A stretch of 14,856 bases of DNA from VFZP01 sp043755595 (GTDB taxonomy: Bacteria > Acidobacteriota > Terriglobia > Bryobacterales > Bryobacteraceae), in contig JAYUSQ010000199.1 of assembly GCA_043755595.1 (NCBI GenBank), positions 1-14,856 of the forward strand, written 5' to 3'. The notes beneath the pieces are model-generated. The model was not told the origin of the DNA and ran no database searches. It saw only the letters and a program-made list of their open reading frames with translations. Positions 5,885 through 14,333 of the stretch are shown here, one piece after another. How positions within the stretch are numbered: position 1 is the first letter of the stretch; every line of letters starts with the position of its first letter. Both the position numbers and the translations under genes were made by a program.

Positions 5885-7462
5885 CTACTTGGCGTTCATC
5901 ACAAACCCGAACAGCGTATCTCCCGCCGCGACCACCACGTACTGCGACCCATCTAATTCATAACTGATCGGCCCGTTGCTCATGCCGGCGCCTAAGTTAC
6001 AACGCCACAATGGTTGCCCGGTCGTCGCATTCAACGCCACGAAATTGTTAAACGGGTCGGCGGCGAAGACCACGTTGCCCGCCGTGCTCAAGACGCCCGA
6101 GCGCGGTCCACCGGGACCGTTCCATGGATGGCTCCACTTGATTTTGCCGGTCTTGTAGTCGATCGCCTGCAGCACGCCTTCGGAATGGCCGCCACGATCG
6201 TTGCCGCCCCAGCCTTCCGGTTTGTCGGTGTCGTCGTAGATGTAGTAAACGCTATAGGCGTTCGAAGCGTTCACGTAGAAAAGGCCGGTGGCGGGGCTGA
6301 AGCTTGGCGGCGGCCAGTTGGCGGCGCCGGCCTGGTTCGGCGACACGAGCGCGCCGTCGAGTTGCGGGAACTTTGCGGGGTCGGGAATCGGTTGTCCCTT
6401 GGCGTCGAGCCCCTTGGCCCAGTTCGCTTTGGCGAACGTCGTCGTCGACACGTTCTTCCCGGTGGCGCGGTCGAGGACGAAGAAGTAGCCGTTGCGCGCG
6501 GCCTGCGCGATTAACTTACGCGGCCGCCCATCGATCACGCCGTCAATCAGCACGGCGGTTTGATTCGCGTCCCAATCGTGCGTGTCATGCGGCGAGGATT
6601 GGAAATACCATTTCATCTTGCCGGTGTCGGGATTCAACGCGATGATGCACTCGGTATAGAGGTTGTCGCCCATGCGGCCCTTGTGCGCGATCACGGGCTG
6701 CGGATTGCCAGTTCCAAAGTAGAGTAGGTTCAGCTCCGGGTCGTAGGTGGTCGAGCCCCAGGTCATACCGCCGCCGTGCATCATGGCTTCGACACTGGGC
6801 CAGCTCTTCGCTTCGGCCGAGCCAGGCTCTGGATACGTGTACCAGCGCCATTGCCGCTCGCCGGTCTCCGGGTCGTGCGCTTCGATGTAACCGGGCACGT
6901 CGAGATCGTCGCCGCTGATGCCTGCAATGACGTGATTGCCCACGACCAACGGTGCGGCGCTGGCAAAATAGAGCAGGTCAGGATCGCAAATCTGTTTGTG
7001 CCACCGCTCCTTGCCGTCCTTGGCGTCGAGCGAAACCAGGTTGCAATCCGGCGTCACGTAGTACAGCCACTTGCCCATGGCCGCAACGCCGCGGTTGCCG
7101 ATATGAATGCCGCCGCGCGAAGGCCAAGTGTGATGCCACAACTCGCGGCCCGTACGAGCGTCGATGGCCCAGACGTGATCGGGAATCGTAAAGTACATCA
7201 CGCCATCGACCACGACGGGCGAGGATTTGATCGTGCCGGGGAACGTGCTGTTGTTGGTCACGTTGATGCGATGCACCCAGCCGAGACTCAACGCGTTGAC
7301 GTTGTCGGCCCGGACGCCGGTGAGCGGGCTGAAGCGCCGGCCCGAGTAATCGCCATTGAACGAAGGCCAGGAATCCGTAGGAGCCTTGGTTAGTTTGGCC
7401 GGATCGAGTGTCTGGGCGAAGGCGGCCGCGGCCAGGAACGAAAGAGCGAATGCGATTCTCAC
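5885..7462 (-). CDS. Secreted PQQ-dependent alcohol dehydrogenase, predicted lanthanide type
   Basis: The 525-residue protein has a signal peptide (residues 1-16, cut near AFA-Q) and the type I quinoprotein alcohol dehydrogenase propeller: WPSFNGDYSGRRFSPLTG (32-49), blade signatures DARTGRELW (101-109), DAKDGKERW (146-154) and DPETGERQW (197-205), GTGNPQP (250-256, metal ligand Asn253) and TGQPLWRCNLGAG near the C terminus. The catalytic site reads HDTHDWD (292-298), with Asp296 as base and Asp298 two residues on; this second Asp marks lanthanide-dependent enzymes, calcium enzymes having Ala, Ser or Thr. The usual metal Glu appears as Asp186 (SGDDLDVPG). The vicinal CC disulphide is missing, and there is no fused cytochrome. 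The start is GTG, overlapping the cytochrome stop by 4 nt (GTGA), with GGAG 8 nt upstream. It should oxidise an alcohol in the periplasm and pass electrons to the cytochrome; the substrate is unknown. Confidence 0.9.
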   Translation of the reverse strand: MRIAFALSFLAAAAFAQTLDPAKLTKAPTDSWPSFNGDYSGRRFSPLTGVRADNVNALSLGWVHRINVTNNSTFPGTIKSSPVVVDGVMYFTIPDHVWAIDARTGRELWHHTWPSRGGIHIGNRGVAAMGKWLYYVTPDCNLVSLDAKDGKERWHKQICDPDLLYFASAAPLVVGNHVIAGISGDDLDVPGYIEAHDPETGERQWRWYTYPEPGSAEAKSWPSVEAMMHGGGMTWGSTTYDPELNLLYFGTGNPQPVIAHKGRMGDNLYTECIIALNPDTGKMKWYFQSSPHDTHDWDANQTAVLIDGVIDGRPRKLIAQAARNGYFFVLDRATGKNVSTTTFAKANWAKGLDAKGQPIPDPAKFPQLDGALVSPNQAGAANWPPPSFSPATGLFYVNASNAYSVYYIYDDTDKPEGWGGNDRGGHSEGVLQAIDYKTGKIKWSHPWNGPGGPRSGVLSTAGNVVFAADPFNNFVALNATTGQPLWRCNLGAGMSNGPISYELDGSQYVVVAAGDTLFGFVMNAK

Positions 7463-8571
7463 TTGATGGACTCCAGGTAGGCAACGGTATCGTGGATGTT
7501 CTTGTCGGTGTATTTGTCGAGCAACGCGACGTGCTCGGCGTAGGGGTCGTTCCGCTCCACCTTAAGCGAAGCGGTGCGCTTCCACGAGAAGTACTCGCCC
7601 GAGGAATCGCGCAACGAAACGTTGAAGTCGTCCAGGTGAACCAGCACACCCGACACGGCCTTGCCGCCTGCCGGGGTGACCGTGAGTGTTGTCGGCTTGC
7701 CTGCCGCCGCTCTGCCTCCGCCGCGTCCGAATGCGAAAGTGCGCGGGAACAGAAACTTCTGTTGGAGGGCCACCGGCTCATACTTCTTGCCGACCCCCGC
7801 CAGATCACCAGTCACCGAGTGGCATTTGGTGCAACCGCCCGCTCCGTTGAAGTACGCTTCGCCTTCTTTTACGTTTCCGGTCAGCACGTTGACCGGCGTG
7901 TTGAAGGGACCGCTGCGGAGCGTGTCGGTGACCTTCAGATGCAGGAAATGAGACAGATCGACAAGGTCTTTGCCTATGATGGAAGCGCTCGATTTACCGC
8001 TTTGCATGGGATGGCCCTTGCGTAGAAAATCGCCAATCAAAGCGCCATAGCGGTCCTTTAGGACGACCAGAGAGCGCACAAGATCGGCGCCTTGTTGGGC
8101 GCGGGGCAGGGAATCGGGCCCGCCGCGGCCGCGGTTGCCGTGACAGGTGATGCACTCAGCCACGTAGATGGATTGCCCGCGTTGAGCGCCTTCTCCATCG
8201 ACGACGTGCGCGTCGTCCGGTCCGGCGCCGATAAAGCCAGCCCCGCCGGCGCCGGCCGAGCCGGTCCGAGGCGGGAGATTCTTGACGAGATAGTCAACCA
8301 CTTCGCCGAACTCGGTAGCGTTGGCTTTGGCGCCGCGAGCGATCATCCCGTTGACCACGGCCGACCAGTTATCGCGCGAATATCCCTTGCCGGCGACGAT
8401 CTCCGGGCCGTGGCAGGTGGCTCCGCAAACCCTGACGACCGTATCGCGACCCGGTGCGTCCGGCAGAGTTCGCCCCGCTGGTTTAGCGGGCGGAACTCCG
8501 CGTGGGCCTTGAGCATTCACGGCCGCGACGAACACGGTCGCGAGGAAAAGTGCGCGATAGGCGAGCTTCAT
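7459..8571 (-). CDS. Secreted cytochrome c with three haem-binding sites, partner of the PQQ dehydrogenase
   Basis: From the ATG at 8571 the protein has 370 residues with a signal peptide (MKLAYRALFLATVFVAAVNA). The frame is open further upstream to 9054, but that part is antisense to the receptor gene and lacks signal-peptide character. Three haem c sites are present: C49-GAT-C53-H54, a CXXXCH variant in a domain with SRDNWSAVVNGMIARGA; C140-IT-C143-H144 in the central domain; and C247-TK-C250-H251 in the third domain. The third domain continues into a small beta region (TLTVTPAGGKAVSGVLVHLD, SLRDSSGEYFSW) and ends with a helix, DKNIHDTVAYLESIK, typical of cytochrome c C termini. Its stop overlaps the dehydrogenase GTG, so it is the likely physiological electron acceptor. 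A TATAAT hexamer lies 10 nt upstream of the ATG and no ribosome-binding site is visible. Confidence 0.9.
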   Translation of the reverse strand: MKLAYRALFLATVFVAAVNAQGPRGVPPAKPAGRTLPDAPGRDTVVRVCGATCHGPEIVAGKGYSRDNWSAVVNGMIARGAKANATEFGEVVDYLVKNLPPRTGSAGAGGAGFIGAGPDDAHVVDGEGAQRGQSIYVAECITCHGNRGRGGPDSLPRAQQGADLVRSLVVLKDRYGALIGDFLRKGHPMQSGKSSASIIGKDLVDLSHFLHLKVTDTLRSGPFNTPVNVLTGNVKEGEAYFNGAGGCTKCHSVTGDLAGVGKKYEPVALQQKFLFPRTFAFGRGGGRAAAGKPTTLTVTPAGGKAVSGVLVHLDDFNVSLRDSSGEYFSWKRTASLKVERNDPYAEHVALLDKYTDKNIHDTVAYLESIK

Positions 8572-8581
8572 AGAAACAACA

Positions 8582-8587
8582 ATTATA
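8582..8587 (-). promoter_or_regulatory. Putative -10 element of the cytochrome-dehydrogenase operon
   Basis: A consensus TATAAT on the minus strand ends 10 nt before the ATG at 8571. Transcription would start about 3-4 nt before the ATG, giving a nearly leaderless mRNA, consistent with the lack of a Shine-Dalgarno sequence (TGTTGTTTCT). No clear -35 is visible. The rest of the 189-bp gap to the divergent receptor gene (8572-8760) holds no gene; its upstream half should contain the receptor promoter, which I could not locate. Confidence 0.5.
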
Positions 8588-8760
8588 TCCAGGCTAGCTG
8601 TATGGAAGGAGCTATTTCCCCAAGGTACGCGTTTTCTTTCTGGCGAGGCGGAGCCGTCCCACCTGCTCTGCCAGCGGTTAGCCGCCCCTTTACAAAATCG
8701 TTTCGCCCCTTGTGCTGCCCGTCCAAATCTGATAAAACTTACTGGCATAGGATGCTCATC

Positions 8761-11700
8761 ATGCGATCTATTACGCTGGCCGTCTGTTCCTGCTTCACGG
8801 TGATTTCGGCTTATAGTCAGGTCACCACCGCGACTTTTTACGGTACCGTCGCAGACTCGACCGGGGCCGTGGTGCCCGGAGCGTCGATCACGTTCCTCAA
8901 CGAAGGCACGGCCAGTTCTCAGAAGAAAGTCACCAGTGCGTCGGGTGAGTTTGCCTTCGACCTTCTGCGGGTAGGCACCTACAGCATCCGGATCGAAGCG
9001 CAAGGCTTCAAGGCCTTTACCAGCACCGGGGTGGAACTGGCGGCCGCGCAGCATGTTCGCCGCACCTTCACGCTGGAAGTGGGCGCGGTCTCTGAGACGG
9101 TCAACGTGGACTCGAGCACGCCACTGGTGAATACGGTTTCGGCCGAGCAGCGCGAAAGCGTCGACAGCAGGGTTGTGTCGGCTGTGCCGCTCTCACGCCG
9201 CAATTACACGAACCTGCTGAGCGTCGGCACGGGCGTTACGGTGAGCAATGCCGGGTCGGCGCCGGGTCACGGCAATCGCGATGGCGGGGTCCGCCTCAAT
9301 GGCCTGGGCCGCTCGGCCACCACTTTTACGGTGGACGGGACTGACGCCAACGGAAATGCCGAAGGACGGAGTGGAGCGCTCTTTACCAACTTTAACTACA
9401 TCGACACGATGAGCATCGAGGCGGTCCAGGAAGTTCAGGTGGTCAAGGGAATCATCCCCGCCGAATACGGACAGGCGCTGTCGGGCAATGTGAACCTGAT
9501 TAGCAAATCGGGCACCAATAGCCTGCACGGATCGCTGTTTGAAAACTTCCAGTCTGAGAATCTCAACGCCCGTAATCAGTTTCTTTCGTACAAGGCTCCG
9601 ATGACGTTCAACCAGTTTGGCGGATCGCTGGGCGGCCCGCTCAAGCGCGACCGGATCTTTTTCTTCGGCGCTTATGAAGGTTATCGCGAGGCCAGTTCTT
9701 CGTTCCTGACGGGCAATGTGCCCACCGCCCGGTTTCGCGCTGAACTCCTCGGCCGTCAGCCCCAATTCAAACCGGCGCTGGACGCCACGCCTTTACCAAC
9801 CGAACCCCACGCGGCTGCTGCCGATGTCGGCTTCTACCAAGCGGCGCGCCCCGCGCTCGCTCACGATAACCACGCCGTGATCAAGGGCGATTTCCGCGTC
9901 AATAACAACAGCAATCTCGCGCTCACCTACACACGCGGCCGGCCCTTTCGCGATGAGCCGATGATCTATACGAGCAACAACACCGAATTCCACGGCTGGC
10001 AGGAGCGCGGCACGGCCAGCTTTGTGACCGGTGGTGCGGCCTGGACTTCGGAGACGCGTTTCGGCTACAACAAGCAGGACCTTGAGACCTTCGACTCCTT
10101 CCTGAACAAGGGCGTGCCGGAGGATACGCTCTACGGCCGTCGATATGCCAGCATCTCGTCAAATCTGGGTTTCAGCACGCCCGCCAGCCAGATCTGGACT
10201 CAGTACGGTCCGGGTGTCAGCTTCGAGCAGAAGATTGGTTGGCATCGCGGACAGCACTCCTACAAATTCGGCGGCGATTTTTTCTTCCGCACCGGCGGGC
10301 GGGTCAAGGTGAATAACCCGGTGATCAGTTACCTGGGCCGGGAAGACCTTTTGAACGACGTTCCGAACTCGATGAACTATACCTTCGGGATGCCTTATTA
10401 CAACGGCAACAGCCATGAGATCGGGTTCTTCGCGCAGGACGACTGGCGGATTACCCCGAAGCTGGTGATCAACCTGGGCGTCCGCTACGACGCCTATTCG
10501 GCGATCGTGGCGCGTGGAATCGATCCGAAGTCCGGCGCCGGTCTGTTCAATCTGGACGGACTGCGCGACAACAAGTTTACCTTCGGGCCATTCCGCGATC
10601 CCGAACATCCCTACAACAACGACTCCTCGGTCAACATCGGACCTCGACTCGGATTCAGTTACAACCCGGACGGCAAGAGTAGCACGACAATTCGCGGCGG
10701 GTTCGGGGTGCTCTTCAGCCCGCAGATGCAGGGAACGCTGAAGCAGGCCGTCTCGACGAAGACTATTCCGTATCGGCTGGTGCTGAGCCGGGCCGAGGCC
10801 CAGCGCTATAACCTGAACTACCTCACGTTCAATGACGACGCCCGGAAGGTGGTAGAGGCTGAGACGGCGCGCACGGGCAGGGTCAACGTTTTCGCGGCCG
10901 TCAACCCGGACTTGCAGAACCCTTATTCGATGAATCTTTACCTGGGCATCCAGCGGGCCTTGACGAGTTCGGTTATGCTCGAATCCGCCTTCGTGGCCAA
11001 CCGCGGCGTGAAGTTCATTATGCAGCGGACCTTCAATCAGGTAGACCGCGGAACGGGCGAGCGTCCGAACCCCAATCTGGGTCAGGGCTTGTATATCGAC
11101 AACACTCAAAACACCCTCTACTCTTCCTGGCAGAGCTCGATCAGAAAGCGCTACACGCACAATCTGACGGGAGCCTTTCACTACACCTGGGGCAAAGCGC
11201 TTTCGACGGCGGGCGGCGATATCGGCGCTGTCTACCAGGGCGACCAGAACGAACGGACTCAGGATTTCTTCAATCCTCGCGCCGACCGCGGACCGTCGAC
11301 CGGCGACATCACTCATTACGCCGGCGCCGAATTCGTCTACGATTTGCCGCAGATGGCTTCGCTCAAAAGCCGCGCCACGCGCCATGCGTTTGGCGGCTGG
11401 CAACTGTCGGGAATCCTCACCGCGGCCACGGGCGAACCGCTGATCATCACTCAGGCTTCGGCCATCGCCAGCAGCAGGCCAGACTATATCGGCGGCGACG
11501 CGGTGCTCGGCAATTGGCGCGATACGCTCCAGTATTTGAATGCAGCCGCATTCGCCCGGGTGCCGAACGGTGCACGATCGGGGGCGACGCTGCGCCCGGG
11601 GACCATCGGACAGGGCGCTATTCGTGGACCCGGCAACCTACGCATGGATCTTTCGGTTGGGAAGAATTTTTCGCTGACCGAGAAGGCTCGGGTGCAATTT

Positions 11701-11838
11701 CGCGCCGATGGCTTCAACGCCTTCAACCACACGAACTTTGTCGGGTTGGCGACAGGCGTGGAGAATCCGAGGTTCGGGAAGTTTACATCGACACGCGGGG
11801 CGCGGGTGGTGCAATTCAGCGCCCGGCTAAGTTTTTAA
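8761..11838 (+). CDS. Oar-like TonB-dependent outer-membrane receptor
   Basis: From the ATG at 8761 the protein has 1025 residues; an ATG at 8752 in the same frame is the alternative. AGGA at 8749-8752 sits 8 nt before 8761, which favours it. Order: signal peptide (residues 1-20, MRSITLAVCSCFTVISAYSQ); carboxypeptidase-regulatory-like domain (about 23-108; GTVADSTGAVVPGASITFLN, GEFAFDLLRVGTYSIRIEA, LEVGAVSETVNV); plug domain (about 120-235) with VPLSRRNYTNLLSV, TFTVDGTDANG and EYGQALSGNVNLISKSGTN; then a long beta barrel with many aromatic strand ends and a terminal Phe (VVQFSARLSF), the outer-membrane insertion signal. It imports a bulky ligand in a TonB-driven way; the ligand cannot be told from sequence. 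It is divergent from the cytochrome-dehydrogenase operon and 34 bp upstream of the PHP gene. The frame is open back to 8092, but that extension lies antisense to the cytochrome gene. Confidence 0.95.
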   Translation: MRSITLAVCSCFTVISAYSQVTTATFYGTVADSTGAVVPGASITFLNEGTASSQKKVTSASGEFAFDLLRVGTYSIRIEAQGFKAFTSTGVELAAAQHVRRTFTLEVGAVSETVNVDSSTPLVNTVSAEQRESVDSRVVSAVPLSRRNYTNLLSVGTGVTVSNAGSAPGHGNRDGGVRLNGLGRSATTFTVDGTDANGNAEGRSGALFTNFNYIDTMSIEAVQEVQVVKGIIPAEYGQALSGNVNLISKSGTNSLHGSLFENFQSENLNARNQFLSYKAPMTFNQFGGSLGGPLKRDRIFFFGAYEGYREASSSFLTGNVPTARFRAELLGRQPQFKPALDATPLPTEPHAAAADVGFYQAARPALAHDNHAVIKGDFRVNNNSNLALTYTRGRPFRDEPMIYTSNNTEFHGWQERGTASFVTGGAAWTSETRFGYNKQDLETFDSFLNKGVPEDTLYGRRYASISSNLGFSTPASQIWTQYGPGVSFEQKIGWHRGQHSYKFGGDFFFRTGGRVKVNNPVISYLGREDLLNDVPNSMNYTFGMPYYNGNSHEIGFFAQDDWRITPKLVINLGVRYDAYSAIVARGIDPKSGAGLFNLDGLRDNKFTFGPFRDPEHPYNNDSSVNIGPRLGFSYNPDGKSSTTIRGGFGVLFSPQMQGTLKQAVSTKTIPYRLVLSRAEAQRYNLNYLTFNDDARKVVEAETARTGRVNVFAAVNPDLQNPYSMNLYLGIQRALTSSVMLESAFVANRGVKFIMQRTFNQVDRGTGERPNPNLGQGLYIDNTQNTLYSSWQSSIRKRYTHNLTGAFHYTWGKALSTAGGDIGAVYQGDQNERTQDFFNPRADRGPSTGDITHYAGAEFVYDLPQMASLKSRATRHAFGGWQLSGILTAATGEPLIITQASAIASSRPDYIGGDAVLGNWRDTLQYLNAAAFARVPNGARSGATLRPGTIGQGAIRGPGNLRMDLSVGKNFSLTEKARVQFRADGFNAFNHTNFVGLATGVENPRFGKFTSTRGARVVQFSARLSF

Positions 11839-11872
11839 GCGAGCAGCCGCGCCACTCGGCTAGACTCGTGAA

Positions 11873-12862
11873 ATGTTCGATTCACGGCGAATCCGCCTGT
11901 TCCTGCTTTTTCTGGCCACCCTGGCCGTCGCATTGACTCAGACGGCCAGGGGCGGCAAAAGCCGTTGGTACAAAGGCAACCTGCATACGCACACGCTCAA
12001 CAGCGATGGCGATTCGACTCCGCACGAAGTAGCAACGTGGTATCGGGAGCACGGCTATCAGTTCCTGGTGCTCAGCGATCACAACTATTTGACCGACGTG
12101 TCCGGGCTCAACGCCATCCATGCGGCGAAAGGGAAGTTTCTGCTGATTCCCGGCGAAGAGGTGACCGCCAGCTTTGCCAAGCATCCGATTCACGTGAACG
12201 CTTTTCAGCCGGAGCGCCAGGTGGAGCCGCGGGAAGGTTCGTCGATGGCCGATACGTTGCAGAACAACGTGGACGCGATCCGGGCGGCCAAGGGAATTCC
12301 CTCGCTCAATCATCCCAACTACCAATGGGCCTTCACGGCCGGCGATTTGTTGCAGGTGAAGAACCTCGGATTGATTGAGGTCTACAACGGCCACCCGACG
12401 GTCAACAACAAGGGCGGCGGCGGCCTTCAGTCACTCGACGAAATGTGGGATGTGTTGCTGACGGCGGGGCGGCGCACCCATGGGGTGGCGGTCGACGACG
12501 CTCATCACTTCAAGCGAATCGGGCAGGAATTTTCTAACCCTGGCCGAGGCTGGGTTAGTGTGCGCGCCGAGGAGTTGACCAGCGACGCGATCATGCGAGC
12601 GATCGAGGCGGGGCAGTTCTATGCGAGCTCAGGTGTGGTGCTGGCGGACGTTGTCAGTTCGGCCAGCGAATACCGTGTCGAGATCGCGCCGCGCGCGACC
12701 GAGAAGTTCACGACCTATTTCATCGGGGAAGGCGGCAAGGTCCTGGCCACCAGTTTCGAAACGGCTCCGGTGTATCGTTTGGCGGCGGGCGATAAATACG
12801 TACGCGCACGCATCGAGTCGTCATTCGGCTCGATGGCGTGGACACAACCGGCCTTCCGGTAA
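11873..12862 (+). CDS. Secreted PHP-domain metal-dependent hydrolase
   Basis: The 329-residue protein starts with a hydrophobic export signal (about residues 9-25) and then a PHP domain. The metal ligands follow the family order: H38-T-H40 in KGNLHTHTLNSDG, D69-H70 in VLSDHNY, E95/E96 in IPGEEVT, H147 in SLNHPNY, and D209 and H211 in AVDDAHH. PHP domains bind two or three divalent metals and cleave phosphoesters; they occur in histidinol phosphatases, polymerase proofreading domains and many secreted proteins of unknown substrate. The C-terminal part (about 225-329) resembles the small beta domain that often follows such PHP domains. It starts 34 bp after the receptor stop with only a weak ribosome-binding site and probably shares its transcript. 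Only 10 bp separate its stop from the convergent sigma-factor stop. Confidence 0.87.
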   Translation: MFDSRRIRLFLLFLATLAVALTQTARGGKSRWYKGNLHTHTLNSDGDSTPHEVATWYREHGYQFLVLSDHNYLTDVSGLNAIHAAKGKFLLIPGEEVTASFAKHPIHVNAFQPERQVEPREGSSMADTLQNNVDAIRAAKGIPSLNHPNYQWAFTAGDLLQVKNLGLIEVYNGHPTVNNKGGGGLQSLDEMWDVLLTAGRRTHGVAVDDAHHFKRIGQEFSNPGRGWVSVRAEELTSDAIMRAIEAGQFYASSGVVLADVVSSASEYRVEIAPRATEKFTTYFIGEGGKVLATSFETAPVYRLAAGDKYVRARIESSFGSMAWTQPAFR

Positions 12863-12872
12863 TTTCGTTGTC

Positions 12873-14267
12873 TTATGCGCTAGTCAGCGATCGCAACCGA
12901 TGCGCCCGTTCGGGCGCCCGCAGACGCCGCAACCCTTGCGCTTCAATTTGCCGGACGCGCTCATGAGTGAGGTCGAAACGTTGGGCGATCTCACGGAGCG
13001 AGTGTTCACGATCGTAGCCGATGCCAAAACGCATCCGGATGACTTTTTCCTCGTGAGGCTCCAGGGCGGCGAGCACCCCGGCTGTCTCCTCGCGCACATC
13101 GTTTTCAAACAGCGTTTCGGTCAGCGGGCGAACCCACCGATCTTCCAGCAGGTCGCCCAGCACGGATTCGCCATCGCGGCCAACCGGCAGGTCTAGCGAG
13201 ACCGGATCACGCGACAAAGACTTCAACTCGCGAACCTTGAGTTCGGTCATTTCCAGACGGCGGCCGATCTCTTCGTTCGTCGGCATGCGGCCCAATTCCT
13301 TCTCCAATTCGCGTGAAGCGCGGAGAAGCTTGGTCAGGCTTTCGTTCATGTGAACGGGCACGCGGATGGTGCGCGATTGGTCTGCCAGCGCGCGGCTGAC
13401 CGATTGGCGGATCCACCAGGTGGCGTACGTCGAAAATTTGTAGCCGAGATGGTAGTTAAACTTGTCGGCGGCCCTCATCAGGCCCATATTGCCTTCCTGG
13501 ATCAGATCCAGCAGGTGCAGGCCGCGATTCACATACTTTTTGGCGACGGAGACAACCAGGCGCAGGTTGGCCTCGACCAGCGCTTGCTTGGCGTGCAGTA
13601 CTTCCGCTTCGCTATGTTCCAACGCCTTCATCGTGGCGCGGCTCACCGTAGCTTCCTTGCGGAAAGTAGCGGTAAAGGCGATCCACGTGGCGGCTGAGAA
13701 AGGAATCTCGCGAATCGCTTTCGAAACCGAAACGCGAGCACGCGCCACTTGGCCGCTCAGGCGGTTGCGGACGTGTACCTGACGTGCGGGGATCGCAGAC
13801 AATTTCGCTTCCGAGGCAGCCAATTCACGCGCAAGCTTATCTACTCTTCCAAACCGGCGCATAGCGGCAGTGCGAACGCGATCCGGCACCGCTTCGCCGG
13901 CGGGAACGCCAAGGTCGACGCTGTTTTCAAGCTTGATCCTGGACTGCCGGATATCTTCCTGGATCGCCAGGACCGACCGGACAACGACAGGCGCTCGCGA
14001 GAGCAGCTTACGAATGTGCAGGGCGCCACGCTCCATCCGCTGAGCCAGATCGATTTCACCCTGGCGCGTTAGCAGACGGACCGAGCCCATTTCCCGCAAG
14101 TAGACACGCACGGGGTCATCGCTATAGGCCGATTCTTCGACCGGCGCGCCATGTTCGTGCTCATCGGCTTCGTCGGTGTGTTGATCGTGAATTTCGCCGT
14201 GGTCAAACAACCCGAGGCTGAGAGCCTCGGCTGGATCGTGCGGCGCATGTTCTTGAAATTGTTCCAT
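12873..14267 (-). CDS. RpoD-family (sigma-70) RNA polymerase sigma factor, variant
   Basis: The 464-residue protein has region 1.2 (DPVRVYLREMGSVRLLTRQG, about 51-80), a non-conserved region (81-224), region 2 (225-307: VEANLRLVVSVAKKYVNRGL, LDLIQEGNMGLMRAADKF, YKFSTYATWWIRQ, then QSRTIRVPVHM), region 3 (308-385) and region 4 (386-460: FGIGYDREHSLREIAQRFDL, ERVRQIE). It lacks region 1.1 and has instead a 45-residue acidic leader with seven His. The -10-reading Gln is kept (Gln288) and the neighbouring Thr is Ser291. In the -35 helix, family TRER reads T-H435-E-R, and AKALRKL reads AQGLRRL (Gln444). This suits a group 1/2 sigma paralogue rather than a textbook housekeeping factor. It starts 66 bp after the HAD gene stop with a weak GGA ribosome-binding sequence. 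Confidence 0.9.
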   Translation of the reverse strand: MEQFQEHAPHDPAEALSLGLFDHGEIHDQHTDEADEHEHGAPVEESAYSDDPVRVYLREMGSVRLLTRQGEIDLAQRMERGALHIRKLLSRAPVVVRSVLAIQEDIRQSRIKLENSVDLGVPAGEAVPDRVRTAAMRRFGRVDKLARELAASEAKLSAIPARQVHVRNRLSGQVARARVSVSKAIREIPFSAATWIAFTATFRKEATVSRATMKALEHSEAEVLHAKQALVEANLRLVVSVAKKYVNRGLHLLDLIQEGNMGLMRAADKFNYHLGYKFSTYATWWIRQSVSRALADQSRTIRVPVHMNESLTKLLRASRELEKELGRMPTNEEIGRRLEMTELKVRELKSLSRDPVSLDLPVGRDGESVLGDLLEDRWVRPLTETLFENDVREETAGVLAALEPHEEKVIRMRFGIGYDREHSLREIAQRFDLTHERVRQIEAQGLRRLRAPERAHRLRSLTSA

Positions 14268-14333
14268 GTTCGTCCAACGTGGGCTTAGCCGGCCCCTATT
14301 TTTACCCTGCTATTCCATTAGATGCCGCAGACG

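Noticed and set aside
8092..8760. N-terminal extension of the TonB receptor frame (223 extra codons)
   Set aside because: It is antisense to the cytochrome gene, lacks receptor-like features, and would bury the clear signal peptide that begins at 8761.
8572..9054. N-terminal extension of the cytochrome frame
   Set aside because: It overlaps the start of the receptor gene in antisense, and a good signal peptide begins at 8571.
10159..11403. 414-codon minus-strand open frame inside the receptor gene
   Set aside because: It is antisense to a strongly supported receptor gene; composition reflects codon bias of the opposite strand and no family is recognisable.
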